Below, in pieces: positions 9,978 through 21,913 of a stretch of DNA of 64,000 bases (the stretch's first letter is position 1; the number at the start of each line of letters is the position of its first letter). The DNA is from Galeruca laticollis. Taxonomy: Eukaryota; Arthropoda; Insecta; Coleoptera; Chrysomelidae. Where the stretch lies: the NCBI GenBank assembly GCA_963921935.1, contig OY998179.1:21759114-21823113 (forward strand), given 5' to 3'. The position numbers and the translations under genes were made by a program. The notes under the pieces are model-generated. The model was given only the letters and a program-made list of their open reading frames with translations. It did not search any database and was not told the DNA's origin.

Positions 9978-12160
9978 TAGGGGAGGGTGTTGCACAATGG
10001 AACATAAAAGTTGGTTTTGCCCATGAATTTTTTTTTCAGCATTTTAATGATTTCCTTTGACCTAAGGATCTAAGCTATGAAAGGAATGCATGAACCGTTA
10101 TTATAGAAATCCTATGTGACCGTGAGCGGTCATTTTCCAAAAAATGAATTTTGTGTCATTGTGCCCCATTCCTGGGATACAATGATACATGGCATGGGGT
10201 GCCTTGAAACAATTAAAAAAAACACGATAATTCATAAAAAAACTTTATTTTTTGAATTGAAAATGTCAAGAGAATGCATTTAAAAACAGACTTTTGTTTA
10301 GCCAATGTTCAAATTGCCAAAATCAACGTTAAATGAGATGAAGCCCTTTTGTCTTTTAGTGCCCTGAACCACAGAAGGATTTTCCAGTAGCATATTTACG
10401 TTTTGTCATCAATAGCGGCTATGTCATCCACAAGAGGTTCGACAAAGTTGTTGCATTTTCGGTATTGTAGGAATTTGACCTCATAGTCTCTCTCATCATC
10501 TTTCATCGTGGTGATTTGACCAACATAGAATTTAGATTGGCTTTTAAGCTTGAACTCGATCAAAACATAATCTCCCAAAACAGGAAGTCGATTCAATTAA
10601 GCAAAATGGTCGGGCTCAACAGCAAAAATCTCATCTGTGTCCATGTCGTCGTCTGTGTCTGCATATTCAATGTCATCATCGTCTTCTTCGTCGTCCTCTG
10701 ATGAACGAACTGGAGCATGTTCACTAGATTTTTCATCTTCGTTTTTGGTTGATTTACGAACACCTGCCTTTTAACAGACAGTATTCTGGAAGTTGAAATC
10801 GGCTGCTTCTTCTCTGCAATGGCTTTCATTTCTGGAGTACTCGTGGCTATCATACTCTCTCCTTTCTTCCGCTGCTTTCGATTAGTTTTTCGTTGTCCTG
10901 CTTTTCGATAACCACAAAAATCTTCGGGAGATAGGAAAACATGACTTGGACTAGCTCCTGGATCAAGGATACCGATGTCTGTATGGTTTGCTTCTTCCAT
11001 AGAAGCTGCTCTTTCTTCTAGGGAAGCTGCTCCTTACCGTGGAGAAAATTACTTGGTACAGCATAAACATTTCTCCCAGGTGGTTGATCGTCCACAACGG
11101 TGGGAGGTGGTCGGTCAGTCACATAATTGCATAAGAAGTCTCCTTCTGTAAAAATATCTCGATCAAACGGATATATCCCCCTTTTTTTAAAACCTGCAAT
11201 TATGTTGGAAGGTGTCATGCTTTTCTGATGAGCTGTGTTCACGACAGATGCTGTATTATAAATTGAAGCAGTTTTGCCAGGGTTTTGCATCATCCAAGAA
11301 TCAAGTGATGCATTATAATAAGTTTTAAAAGGCCCGAAAACCGCAACATCTAGGTGGTTGCATTTTGTTGGATGAATGGGGTGGTAAAGTCAAAACTGAG
11401 ACACCATTCTCCTTGCACAGCATAAGTGCTTCCAGGGACAAGTGACTTTCTACATTCATAGATTAATAGAGTGGGGTTCTCTCCAAAACTGCAAGTGTGG
11501 TGAATTAAATGCTTAATAACTTCCACAAAAAGTTATGATGTCATCCAACCGCTAGGGGTGGCTAAGGCCAGTGTGCCTGGAGGTGCTCCTTGAGTCATGT
11601 GGCCCTTGACATGAACACGTGGAAAAATCATGACTGGCGGAATTGTGCTACTAGACGCAGAAATTATGGACACTGTAGTGCCAGCCACAATTCGCTGAGG
11701 TTTCTGCACAGTTGATGTGGCTGTTTCATCCAAATTGAACACCCTTGTCCCGTCTCCAAACTCTGGGTGTTGTCGATACAGTGTTTCCAAGTTATTGAAT
11801 AACTCACAAACATTTGATTTGGTGAACGAAGTAGCACGAGACAAGCTGCAATCCTCAGGAGTTCGTTGGCTGAGTTTGGGGTGCCTTTTCAGAAAACCGT
11901 AAAACCGGCCAATTCCTGCAATTTTCTTCTCACCCCATGATATAGGACATGGTATTTTGTTCATAACTGCCATTTCGTATGCAACTCGTCTGCAATCTTC
12001 AACTGGTAGGCCATAAAACATTTTAGAGCACATAATGAGGTAGTTTTTCAGTTTCTCCTCCTGCTTCAGTGTGAAGACCATCCTAACTGTGTGATTCTCA
12101 ATACGAGTCGAGTTTCTTTTTAAATAAATTAAATAAACCAGCATTTTCATTCTTTATGGG
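9978..12160 (-). pseudogene. pogo/Tigger-like (DDE_1) transposase, decayed
   Basis: Read on the minus strand, open pieces give a Tigger/pogo-type transposase in order. At 12150-11533 there is an HTH region (LKQEEKLKNYLIMCSKMFYG), the segment GFLKRHPKLSQRTPEDCSLSRA, and VFNLDET with the first catalytic Asp. At about 11500-11290 there is an ESHLSLEALMLCKENGVS stretch and DVAVFGPFK, in shifted frames. At 11293-11018 comes the MTPSNIIAGFKKRGIYPFD motif, then the basic tail at 11000-10593 and a final 66-residue module (LGDYVLIEF, FYVGQI) at 10596-10396. The second catalytic Asp, normally just before the N-H-x-S-H box, is not visible. At least three frameshifts or stops separate the parts. The likely 3' terminus is the GGGGAGGGTGTTGCACAATG region near 9980. 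The 5' end is cut off where LINE sequence begins. Confidence 0.8.
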
Positions 12161-12189
12161 TGCAATCTTGGAAACTGACGTCCATGAGG

Positions 12190-13921
12190 CAATATTGAAA
12201 TTAAGTCATTCGTTATGTCTGGATTTGTACAATATAAATAGCAAAATATAGAAACGTTGTATACACTCATTGACATATACACTGACCATTTTATTTAAAA
12301 AATGCTTTGAGGAAGGATCTTGGCCTGACTCCTTTAAAATAACAAAAATTATTCCATTATATAAAAATGGTGATATAGATTCTCCAGAAAATTTTCGACC
12401 CATAGCAATTTTACTGACGATCAACAAAATATTTGAATTGATAGTCAAAGAAAAATTAATCAATTATTTGGAAGATAAGTCACTTTTAACGGAATTTCAA
12501 TTCGGCTATCGCAAAAATAAATCATGCATACGTGCTCTTCTTCGACTCTTAGAGGAAGTTGTACAGAAACTAGAGGAAGGCGTCAACTCTGTTACCACGT
12601 TATGCGACTTAAAGAAGGCTTTTGATTGTGTTCCAGCGGATTTACTCCTAAATAAACTGGAATTTTATGGTATTAGGGGAAATGCACACAAATTACTGAC
12701 ATCTTACTTAAGTAATAGGGAACAGTATGTAGTTCGTGGAAACAACCAGTCTGATTTACGTAATATAGGCAACGGCATTCCTCAGGGCTTTTTATAATAT
12801 TTGTTAACGATTTACCAGAGGCTATTGACACATTTTGTATTTTATTCGCTGATGATACTACAACTTTATCTGATGGCACACAAGCTGGTGATAATATTTT
12901 GTTGAATCAGTGGTTCCTGGCAAATAAGTTGAAACAACGACACTAAAACGAAACATATTCTTTTCAGTTTAGATAAATGGGCTATAAAATCAGAGCCAAT
13001 TAAATTACTGGGCATTCATTTGGATACAAACTTAAGTTGGTCACCTCATGTTGACTACCTTTGTTCAAAATTAGCGAGCCAAGTTTTTGTAATTCGTCAA
13101 TTAAAATCATGTATACCAACTCATTTGTTAAAGTCTGTATATTATTCACTTTTTCATAGCAATTTAACATATGGTATTATGCTATGGGGTAGCAGCACAT
13201 CAGTGCACAAAGTATTTGTGCTACAGAAAACTGTAGTTAGAATAATTTACAATGCACCAAGAAACACCAATTGTAAAAAAATATTCAAAAAACTTGAAAT
13301 ATTGCCGCTTCCGTGCTTGTATATTTGCTTGTATAATTGAAACACATGAAAATCGATATGTTCTGACTAAACATGCAGATGTTCATAATTATGATACTAG
13401 AAATAGTAAAACCATTGTCATTCTCAAATCTAGACTGAAAACAACAAAAAACAATAAGTTGGATGGATGTTACATTGTACAATTCATTTGTAAAATATTT
13501 TGAACATATAAATATAAGTGATATGACGAGAGTTCAATTCAAACATTTTGCTGTCTTTTCTGTTAAATTATTGTTTTTATACAGTTGATGAGTTTTTGGA
13601 GGAATTGAATACCTGGGCTTAACGCTTATATGTTTGTTCGTTTTGTTTAATTTAATTTTTACTTTCTATTATTTCTTACCTTATTTTATATTTCAAAATT
13701 GTCATATTTCATCAATATTTTAACTTTATGAAATGTATGTATGTATTTATGTAAAATTTTGACTTTCTATTATTTTTATTATATTTTAAATTTGTCATAT
13801 ACAACACTATACAATTTTTAATATTTTTATTTTGTAAAATGTACTACTTTCACTGACTTCTAATGTACTATGTATGTGAATGGGGTCAATAAATCATCTA
13901 TCTATCTATCTATCTATCTAT
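12190..13921 (+). pseudogene. Jockey/CR1-like LINE, 5'-truncated reverse transcriptase
   Basis: The frame from 12270 encodes the RT fingers and palm: DSFKITKIIPLYKNGD, ENFRPIAIL, FQFGYRKNKSC, the motif-A region TLCDLKKAFD and GNGIPQG. A stop and shifts follow, with FADDTT-type motif C in another frame near 12845. From 13020 the thumb/C-terminal region resumes (LDTNLSWSPHVDYLCSKLA, YGIMLWGSS). The endonuclease half is absent, as in 5'-truncated insertions. The element ends in AATAAATC and an (ATCT)n tail, the microsatellite-type 3' end common in this group. A related copy lies inverted at 48296-50183. It is non-functional because of truncation and several frame breaks. Confidence 0.75.
13897..13921. 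repeat. (ATCT)n tail of the LINE
   Basis: About six ATCT units end the LINE 3' region and mark its insertion point. Confidence 0.8.
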
Positions 13922-16176
13922 TAAAAATGTCTATGGACGTGTCTAAGTGCCCTCTACATTTTTATTCTCTAGCATTTTTTAGATATTTCGCAAAAAAAAT
14001 CAGGTACACGGCCAAATTTTTTTTCAATAATATTTGACGCCCCCTCGCATTCTTTATGGGTTCAATTTCTACGCCAATTTTTGATTATTTAAACGACAGT
14101 TTTTTTTCTACGATTTTTCCTTCGCTTTCAAAACAAAGTGTCAGAACCGGCTTTATAGGGCAATTTTTTAAAATGCTCCGATTGATACGAAATTTGGTAC
14201 GAGGGTATAGATTTGGCCCAGGAACACTTTCCCGACATTAGAAATTCTCCAAAATGAGTTTTTAGCTGTCAAAACGTAACGAAATTTTTGCCAGGACCCA
14301 TCAAGGGGGAGTCGGTAACTTTTATGCTGAGATTTGGATAAAAATCTAGGGAAAGGGGGTTTCGGGGACGAAGAATACAATGAGCATGTAATTAGAGGTT
14401 TTTCGTCATGACAAATTCAATGACATCATTAGTTTTCAATTACGATTTTACTTTTCCGCCCAACCTATCTAATATGCGAGAAAAGTATTGGTGTACCCCA
14501 AAAAAGTTGGAATTTTGAAATTTATTTTTGAGTTGTTTTCACGTTTTCCATCAACAACAACACGAAAAAACGGTTTTTAGAAAAAAAATCCTGTGTGTAT
14601 GTCGTCGTCGTCGTCGTCGGCCACTTTTTCTTACATGTCTCGTTAGCACGATACAGCCGCCGGAGTGCAATAAGTCACCGATTTTATGATTGAATATTGT
14701 TAAGGACATGTCACAGATGCACCTTATTGATTTTCAGATCACCAGAGCCAGTACTACGGGTGCTATGGTACTTGAAGTACGATATTTTGTAATTTTTTGA
14801 GAATTTTCAGTTTGTTAGCACGATTCAGCCTCCGCAGTTCAACAAGTCACCAATTTTATGACTGAATATTATTCAGGACAACTCACAGATGGACCCTATT
14901 GATTTTCAGCTCACCAGAGCCAATACAACAGGTGCTACAGAACTTTAAGTACGATATTTTGGTCATTTTTGGAGAAGTTTCAGTTTGTTAGCACGATACA
15001 GCCTCCGGAGTATATACAAGTGATCAATTTTATGATTGGATATTATTCAGAGGGCCTCAAAGATGAACCCTATTGATATTCAGCTCACTAAAGTTAGTAT
15101 AACGGGTGCTATGGTACTCGAGGTACCAAATTTTTGTCATTTTAGCAGAATTTTCAGTTTGTTAACACGATACAGCCTCCAGAGAGTATACGATTGATCA
15201 ATTTTATGATTGAATATTGTTCAAAGTGTTTCACAGATTGATTTTCAGTTGACTAGAGTGATTATAGCGGGTCCTATAAATCCAGATATACTACATTTTT
15301 GGTTGTTTCTTGAGAAATTTCGGTTTGTAGTACGATACATCCCCTGAAGTGTATACAAGTAACAATTTTATGATAGAATATTATACAGGGCCGCGGATAT
15401 TGTTCAGAGCCACAGATGCGGAAAAGTTAGTTTTAATCCTTAAAACCGTTTATTACTTTTCCGCCAACCTATCTAATATGCGAGAAAAGTATTGGTTCAC
15501 CCACAAAAAAGTTGGAAATTTGAAAATTTTTTTTGAGTTATTTTTACGTTATCCATCAACAACAACACGAAAAAACGGTTTTTAGAAAAAAAATCCTGTG
15601 TGTATGTCGTCGTCGTCGTCGTTGTCGTCGGCCACTTTTCCTTGCAAGTCTTGTTAGCACGATACAGCCTCCGGAGTGCAATAAGTCACCAATTTTATGA
15701 TGGAATATTGTTAAGGACATTTCACAGATGAACCCTATTGATTTTCAGCTCACCAGAGCCAGTACAACGGGTGCTATGGTACTGTCATTTTTGGAAAATT
15801 TTCAGTTTGTTAGCAAGATACAGCCTCCAGAGTGTATACAAGTGACCAATTTTATGATTGAATATTGTTCAAGGTGTCTCACATATGTACCCTACTTATT
15901 TTCAGCTGACTAGAGCGAGTACAGCGGGTCCTATAAATATAGATATATTACATTTTTGGTTATTTTTGGACAAATTTCGGTTTGTTAGCACGATACATCC
16001 CCCGAAGTGTATACTAGTGACTATTTCACTCACCTACGAAATGAACCAATCAGAAGCTCTAGTCAAGTTCGGCTTACCGATAATACCAAACTTGACTCTT
16101 GACTCTGATTGGCCTATCAAGTTCGGTGTTTTCAGATTTGTTTACAGTGCATGTGACAGTTAAACGTCAAATATAA

Positions 16177-16374
16177 GTGATTACGATGTGCACGCATTCA
16201 AAAATGAGTAGATTTGGGATGAATTCTATCGAATCAATCAACGAAGAAATCGATGAAAATGTACCGAAAAATACGAGGAAATCGAAGGAGTACATTTGGA
16301 AGCAATTTACCAGATTTTGCGATGAACGAAAATACCTATTAGATGAAGCAACGCCTGTTTGTGAAATAGTCTAA
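16177..16374 (+). CDS. hypothetical 65-aa ORF, possible Crypton/DUF3504 N-terminal piece
   Basis: After a Met-rich start the frame gives SINEEIDENVPKNTRKSKEY and then IWKQFTRFCDERKYLLDE. An N-T-x-K-x(n)-W-x-x-F-x-x-[FW]-C-x-E-[RK] pattern resembles the core-binding start of tyrosine-recombinase-derived proteins (Crypton, ZMYM/QRICH-type). The catalytic Arg-His-Arg-Tyr region is absent because the frame ends at 65 residues, so at best this is a truncated fragment. The match is by eye only, and a non-coding origin cannot be excluded. MSRF at residue 10 is an alternative start. Confidence 0.3.
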   Translation: MITMCTHSKMSRFGMNSIESINEEIDENVPKNTRKSKEYIWKQFTRFCDERKYLLDEATPVCEIV

Positions 16375-16377
16375 TAA

Positions 16378-16508
16378 AATTCCACTCGTGATTGAATTTA
16401 TCTCATAAGTCTGTCTTTCATTTATGATCTCAACTGAATTGATTCGAGAAACAATTCAGTTTCGTTCAAAAATGAATCGACAGACTTATCGCGAAAATTC
16501 AATCACTT
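16378..16508. repeat. imperfect palindrome, about 60-bp arms
   Basis: The left arm (CCACTCGTGATTGAATT, CATAAGTCTGTC, CAACTGAATTG) is mirrored in the right arm (CAATTCAGTT, GACAGACTTAT, AATTCAATCACTTGTGG). A short GATTCGAG-type loop lies near 16445. It is at the right end of the 500-bp insert and could form a hairpin or cruciform. Confidence 0.7.
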
Positions 16509-16609
16509 GTGGTATTACTACTGGCAATTTTATGATAGAATATTATTCAGGGCCACAGATGCGGAAAAGTTGGTTTTAATCTCTAAAACCGCTTTTTTTC
16601 TATACGTTT

Positions 16610-17640
16610 ACTATATATCAAAATTTTCAAATTTTTATCCAGGACGTCGATATTTTTTAAATCTTTTTGACATACCTCTATTTAAAATTTAATATATTCG
16701 AAACTAAGGAAGATATCGACTCACTCTTACACCATTCGATAGAGGATAGATTCAACTTAATTATGAATTATTTTTTGTTTCTTCTCTCCAATATTTGTAG
16801 GAATTATAAAGGGTTAAATTTTAACTACAAATTTTGATCAAAATTTACCCTAAAAAAATTCGTAGCAATTACGTTTATGAAATGGAAAGATCGAAATTGG
16901 TAAAAATCGAAAGAGATGAGTTGATACTATTATAAAAAAATATAGCATTACTAAACGAATCATTAAACATCAAAGTTCACATTTTTGTACCAAAAATATC
17001 TATTCGCAATGGGTCCTTTGGATTGAAAATCGAAAAAAAAAATTTGTTTCCGATTTCCTTGAAATTTTGCATTGTGGGGTTTCTTGATACGAGGAATCTG
17101 AAAAGTTTATCAGTTGCTTGAAAAAAAATTATATTATATTCTAAAAGACGAAATACATAATACTATATCACTTCTCACATACATTGACTGTAAAGCAAAA
17201 TTTTCAATTTTTTGATCTGGAAACCAAAATTTTCTAAATCTTTTTAACATGCCTCCATTTAAAATATCATATTCATAAAACTAAGGAAGATATGTCCTTC
17301 TGTTTCACACAATTCGATAGAGGAATGATGTACCTTAATTAGCAATTATTTTTGGTTTCTTCCATTTAATATATGTAGGAATTATACAGGGTTAAAGTTG
17401 GGCTAAAGATTTTTATTAAAATTTACCCTAAAAAAATTCGTAGCTCTACGTATATGATATGGGAATATTGAAATTGGTAAACATCGAAAGAGGAGAGTTA
17501 ATAATATTATAAAAAAAATATCGCAAGTTTCCACCGGCATTACTATTAAAATCATTTATTAGAAAACCAACACATTTTCGACCCATATTTTGAAATTTTA
17601 CATTCTAAATTAACAAAATCTCGTACATTTTTTACCTTTT
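16610..17640. repeat. direct repeat, about 590-bp period
   Basis: A block with AACTAAGGAAGATAT, ATTCGATAGAGGA, TTTGTAGGAATTATA and TTTACCCTAAAAAAATTCGT occurs at about 16610-16945 and again at about 17195-17535, with partly similar DNA between. It is non-coding and diverged, and directly follows the higher-order satellite. Confidence 0.65.
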
Positions 17641-18189
17641 TAGTATCAGAATATTTGTCTACATTGTTCTATCTTATACTAAGATTGTGTTACAAATAAA
17701 ATCTATCAAATTTTTTACAAAAAACGTTGTCAGCGCAACTCTCTTTCAACCTGATAAATTGTGAGGAACATACAAACAAAGATTCTCTATTAATTAAATT
17801 CGTAGTCAAATGTTGCCTTCACTTCTGGTGTAAATAAGTTAAAACTATTTCAAGAGAAAATGATATTAAATTTTCAAAATTTATATATGCTATCAAGGAT
17901 TCGACATTTGTTGATCCAATAATGAAAGCAGCTCATATCAAGTTTGACCCAAATTTTGAAATTTTACATATACATAGTCGGTAAATCCTTTAGTTTAAAT
18001 TTATTAGAGGCTCTTGAGATAAACAAAAATAAATATTCAGGTAATCTTCTTAACGACCAAATAGGTATTAATCACTCTTCATTATTAAACCTTTTTACCT
18101 AGAAGATAGCTTAGGAATTTTTGAAGTGAATTAATTTCCAGGTAATTTCTTTCAATACCGTTGTTAACATTAGTAAATAGAATTCTGTA
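17641..18189. other. AT-rich non-coding DNA
   Basis: No reading frame or repeat was recognised before the R1-type LINE begins. Confidence 0.55.
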
Positions 18190-20430
18190 TTTCCCCAGAC
18201 ACCCTGTTTGTTGACCCAAACCGGCGTGGAGAAAAATATAGAGAATACAAGACTGCAAAAAAATATTCTAAAGACTGAAATAAAAACATTAAAAAGGCGA
18301 GCTTGGCAAAACCCTTGTAATGACCTCGAAGGCGACATATTTGGCCAGGGATTCCAAATAACAAAAGCTCAATTGCAAAAAATGCCGACTCCTGTCGAAT
18401 GTCAAGAAAGGAAAAGGAGAGACATTTTAAGGAGTTGTTTGTCACCAACTAACCAAATAGAAAACAGCGACAAAAAGAACTAAATGTGATACAAGACTGT
18501 GATATGCTTAAACACCTGGAAATATTGGATACCTGTGATAGAATCAAGATTGGCACAGCCCCAGGCTCAGATAATATACCATCTATGATAATAAAATCTG
18601 TGCTTAATACTAATGTCCAATTTTTTGTAAATTTTTATAATTCGTTTTTAACCAGGCAGTGTTTTCCAGGAGAATGGAAAAGAACCAAGCTATCGCTTAT
18701 CGAGAAACCAAGAAAGTTACCTGACGACCCTGCAAAATATCGCCCAATTTGTTTAATAGACGAAATTGGAAAAGTCTACGAAAGACTCTTAAATACCCGG
18801 TTGATTGCGGAATTGCAAAACAAAATTAACGGCTTCCACGAAAACCAATTTGGATTCCGTAAAGGACGGTCTACTTCACATGCAATGGAAAATATTCAAG
18901 ACATGGTAGCAGCAAACAAAGGAAAACGTTGTGCATTAATCTTGGTGGATGTTAAAAATGCGTTTAACACCGCGTCCTGGACAGTCATCAGCGACCAGCT
19001 TAACAGAATAGTGGTGAGTGCATACCTTAAGAACATTTTAAATTCTACATGGATGAAAGAGTAATTATCCTGAAGAGGGACCTTGAAAGACAAGTTTTTG
19101 GTGGCGTTCCACAGGGCTCGGTTCTCGGCACTAGTATGTGGAATATTCTATATAACGAAGTAATGAACATGCCAACGCCAAGTGGAGTTGTAATATTGTG
19201 CTATGTAGACGATTTAGCGGTATTCGTAGCTTCTCAGACCTCCAACGAAATGATTGATAAGGCAAACCATACTCTTGATCTTGTATTTCATCGGATGACT
19301 CAACACGACCTAGAGATTGCTCCTGAAAAAACCGAAGCTATTCTTCTTAGCTACAAAAGAAAGACCGATGCGATAAAATTTAAAACTTAAAACCAAGAAA
19401 TAAAACCACAGGGATTAGTTAAATATTTGGGATTCCACCTGAACCGAAGGCTAAATATGACAAACCACATCCGAGAAACCTGTCTGAAGGCTAAGAAAAC
19501 AATAAAGGCTCTAAATTGTCTTTTACTAAATATAGGACCAACGGCACCGAAGCGGCGAATTCCGGCGATTGTTTGTCAAAGTGTAATCTTTTACGGCGCG
19601 CCAATTTGGGCCCTCAAGAAATATTTAGAAGTCAACAAAATAAGACTTATGAAGACACAGCGAAGCATTGCGCCTAGAGTCTGTTCTGATTACTGCATCG
19701 TTTCAGGTGCATCGGCAATAATTATTGTTGGTATCATTCCGCTACACCTTTAGGCGGAAGAGAGGAGAAGAATATTCCACATGGCTGGTGCATCTTCTGT
19801 TGGCCAAAAACAGATGGAGAGGACTTTACAGCAATGGCAGGAAGAGTGGCAGAGCGGCCCAGAAACTTGGACCAGACGCCTTATCCGGAATATCCGACCT
19901 TGGCACAATAAGAAATGGGGGACAGTATCCTACCATCTTACTCCGTTCCACTCAGGTCAGGGTACTTTCGGCACTTTTACTTTTAAAATTAAAAAAGAGA
20001 GATGAAAGTTGCATATGCTGCGAGGCAGCTGTAGATGACCCTAATCACACTGTCTTCGAATGCTCTCAATGCTCAGATTTAGGGGAGATAAATACAAACA
20101 ACGTTATTGACAAGATGCTTGAAAGTGGAAATGGGTGGAATAAGGTAACAGATTTCATAACTTATGTGATAAGCACAAAAGAAAAAGTTGAGTTACGAGC
20201 CTAGGCAAATGCAGAAGATTAGGCAATATTCCTTTCTTTCTTGAGATGTCCTAACGGCGGGTCCAAGAAGGAAAGTGGAAGATCTTGAAAGAGAAAAGGG
20301 TTTTAGTGGGTCGGGGGTCACCCCATCCCCACACTTCCCCAACCGCCGAAATACCAATGCCTGGGGGGTCTGCTAGCTGATTTCTTAGACCTCTTTGGAA
20401 ATAAAGGAACCCTATTTGCAACAAATTGCT
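18190..20430 (+). pseudogene. R1-clade LINE, 5'-truncated, RT with frame breaks
   Basis: Four overlapping frames give one R1-type ORF2. 18208-18483 holds the region just before the RT domain (KTLKRRAWQNPCNDLEGDIF). 18486-19064 holds GTAPGSDNIPSMIIK, KYRPICLIDEIGKVYERLL, NQFGFRKGRSTSHAM and the motif-A region LILVDVKNAFNTASW. 19049-19390 holds GGVPQGSVLGT and CYVDDLAVFVA, with the catalytic Asp pair intact. 19427-20204 holds the thumb and a C-terminal C-x2-C...H-x4-C knuckle (CICCEAAVDDPNHTVFEC). The endonuclease and ORF1 are missing through 5' truncation, and at least three frame changes inactivate the rest. A GC-richer 3' UTR runs to about 20430. R1 elements usually target 28S rDNA, but this copy is not in rDNA, so it belongs to a non-rDNA branch or inserted elsewhere. 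Confidence 0.8.
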
Positions 20431-20469
20431 GCGGTAGTTATTTTTTATTTGCTGCGGTAGTTCTTTTTT

Positions 20470-20660
20470 ATTTTTTTCTGAGTGTATCAGCTACAGTAAG
20501 CTGTTTAGTAAGTAACATGTCTGACAATGGTACATTAGTGTACCAATTATCCGTTGTGACATTTCTTCCTGATACAACGAGAAAGAGACATAAGGCCTAG
20601 CTTATAGCTAACTTGGAAAGGACCAGCAGGCTGTATTCCAAGATAAACACGTTCTGGTTG
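20470..20660 (-). pseudogene. piggyBac-like transposase fragment
   Basis: On the minus strand a short stretch reads YLGIQPAGPF and, in a neighbouring frame, GRNVTTDNWYTNVPLSDMLL followed by TVADTLRKK and a stop. The R-N-V-T-x-D-N-W-[YF]-T-[NS] motif is the conserved catalytic-core segment of piggyBac transposases, with the second Asp in VTxDN. Only about 60 residues are recognisable, in at least two frames. It is adjacent to the R1 3' end and is not connected to the piggyBac pseudogene at 42585-44629. Confidence 0.6.
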
Positions 20661-21712
20661 TGTTTGAGATTATTATAAATTTCTTATGATGTAATACGGT
20701 TATAGTTGGGTGTGCTCAAAATTAAACATGTAGCACTTTCCACTTATTTATTTGGTTTTTAATATATTGGTTCACTGCATTGCAATTAGGAATATGAATT
20801 GTAGAGGTTTTTATTACTTTTAGTTTAAAGAGAGAATCGGAATTTTGCCTACTATAAAGTCGCCGGTAATTATTAAAGATTTCTCAACATGCTTGCACTG
20901 TGGTTGGTTTACGTCGTATTTATACGTGAAGCGTAGGATATTATGGAAGGAATTTGAAGTTTCAGGGCTTTCCATGGTTGTCAAATTAATTTTTATATGT
21001 TTGTATGGAAGGTTGCATAATTAGTAGGTGTTGATGAATATAATTAATTTCAGGAAGGATTTCAAATCCGAACACAGGATATGGTTCAAATTGTGAAGTA
21101 TGGCATGTTCTGGAATCACATATGGCGAAAAACCGTATCGTGCAGGATTGCAGTGGGCACAATTTTTGTCAAGTAAAAAAATCGAGCAGTTTATGAAATA
21201 TTCAATTTTTCTGAAAACAAACCGAAAATGAAAAATATAGTACAGAAAATCATTGTACAGGGTTCATTCAAATCACATTTTTGTTTTTATATCTACTTAA
21301 TATAAATGTTATAGTAGCCATTAGAAAACACGGTAAAAAATACAAAAAGCAAAAAATTAATTTTGCAACAATCGATTTTTTTTATAATTGTTGATAAATG
21401 GTTTAATATTTTTGAAAATTCCGAAAAATGATTACACCATTGAATTCTACGGAAAAAAATACATCAAAAAACATATTTCATTATTTGACAAGAAACTAAC
21501 ATTTCGTTCAGCATACTTAGAAAGATTCATATCAGTTAATGCAGCTTCAAATAAAGAACAATAATAATGATTTCAAAAAATTTTTTATAATAGGAGCGGT
21601 ATGTATATTTAAGAATTTTAAGATATAAGGAAATTGTAATTAAATTATTCAAAATTTAGTTGTTTATTATTAAAATGTACAAGTGTTAATGCGGAAAGAA
21701 ATTAATTCTATA
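20661..21712. other. non-coding, possible transposon remains
   Basis: The sequence is mixed AT-rich DNA. A few minus-strand codons (NCAHCNPARYGFSPY near 21160) look protein-like but too short to assign. No repeats were recognised. Confidence 0.4.
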
Positions 21713-21911
21713 CTAATCTCGGTCTTCTTTAACGAGATCAACATCACTTTCATCATCTGGTCCTGCAATAAGCTCAGATTCATTCATACGTTCAAGCGTT
21801 TCATTTAAATTACTGAGTTCATCGCATGTTTCACTTTCCGGGTTCATTGAAAGACTTGGTTGCTCTAGTTCATACATATCTTCAGAGTCACCAAAATTCT
21901 TGAAATATCGG
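21713..21911 (-). CDS. hypothetical acidic ORF fragment (about 66 codons)
   Basis: The minus strand is open from RRYFKNFGDSEDMYELEQPS to a Glu/Asp-rich end (ELIAGPDDESDVDLVKEDRD) and a TAG. The highly acidic, low-hydrophobicity composition is unlike neighbouring AT translation. The only internal Met that could start it would leave about 55 residues. It directly abuts the downstream end of the gypsy fragment. It may be an acidic N-terminal region of a transposase or an exon of an unknown gene; I do not recognise it. Confidence 0.3.
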
Positions 21912-21913
21912 CG

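Larger units (their letters stand above)
16018..16512 (+). mobile_element. about 500-bp insert in the satellite, unclassified
   Basis: The satellite sequence reads through on both sides (CGAAGTGTATAC before, CAATTTTATGATAGAATATT after), so this segment is an insertion. It has no obvious terminal inverted repeats. It contains a small reading frame at 16177-16374 and, next to its right end, a long imperfect hairpin. No clean target duplication is visible. The absence of TIRs together with the ORF motif allows a Crypton-type origin, but this is weak. Confidence 0.45.
14040..16610. repeat. higher-order tandem repeat
   Basis: Monomers of about 170 bp, each with a TTAGCACGATACAGCC box, an AATTTTATGATTGAATATTG box and a GATTTTCAGCTCACCAGAGC box, follow one another from about 14640 to 15450. 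They are preceded by a distinct 200-bp leader (14450-14640: TATCTAATATGCGAGAAAAG, then a (GTC)n run). The leader and monomers repeat from 15465, giving a higher-order unit of about 1 kb. A 14040-14450 block precedes the first unit and is not repeated. The translations are interrupted by stops, so I treat this as satellite DNA. A foreign insert lies at about 16018-16512. Confidence 0.7.

Noticed and set aside
12206..12463. Minus-strand ORF of 85 codons
   Set aside because: It is antisense to recognisable LINE RT codons on the plus strand.
14640..15450. Regular repeats resembling a CRISPR array
   Set aside because: The repeats are long, diverged, eukaryotic satellite monomers without short identical repeats or cas genes.
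21050..21180. Possible tRNA-like or coding segment around TTTCAAATCCGAAC
   Set aside because: No cloverleaf partner stems or A-box were found, and the codon stretches are too short to assign.
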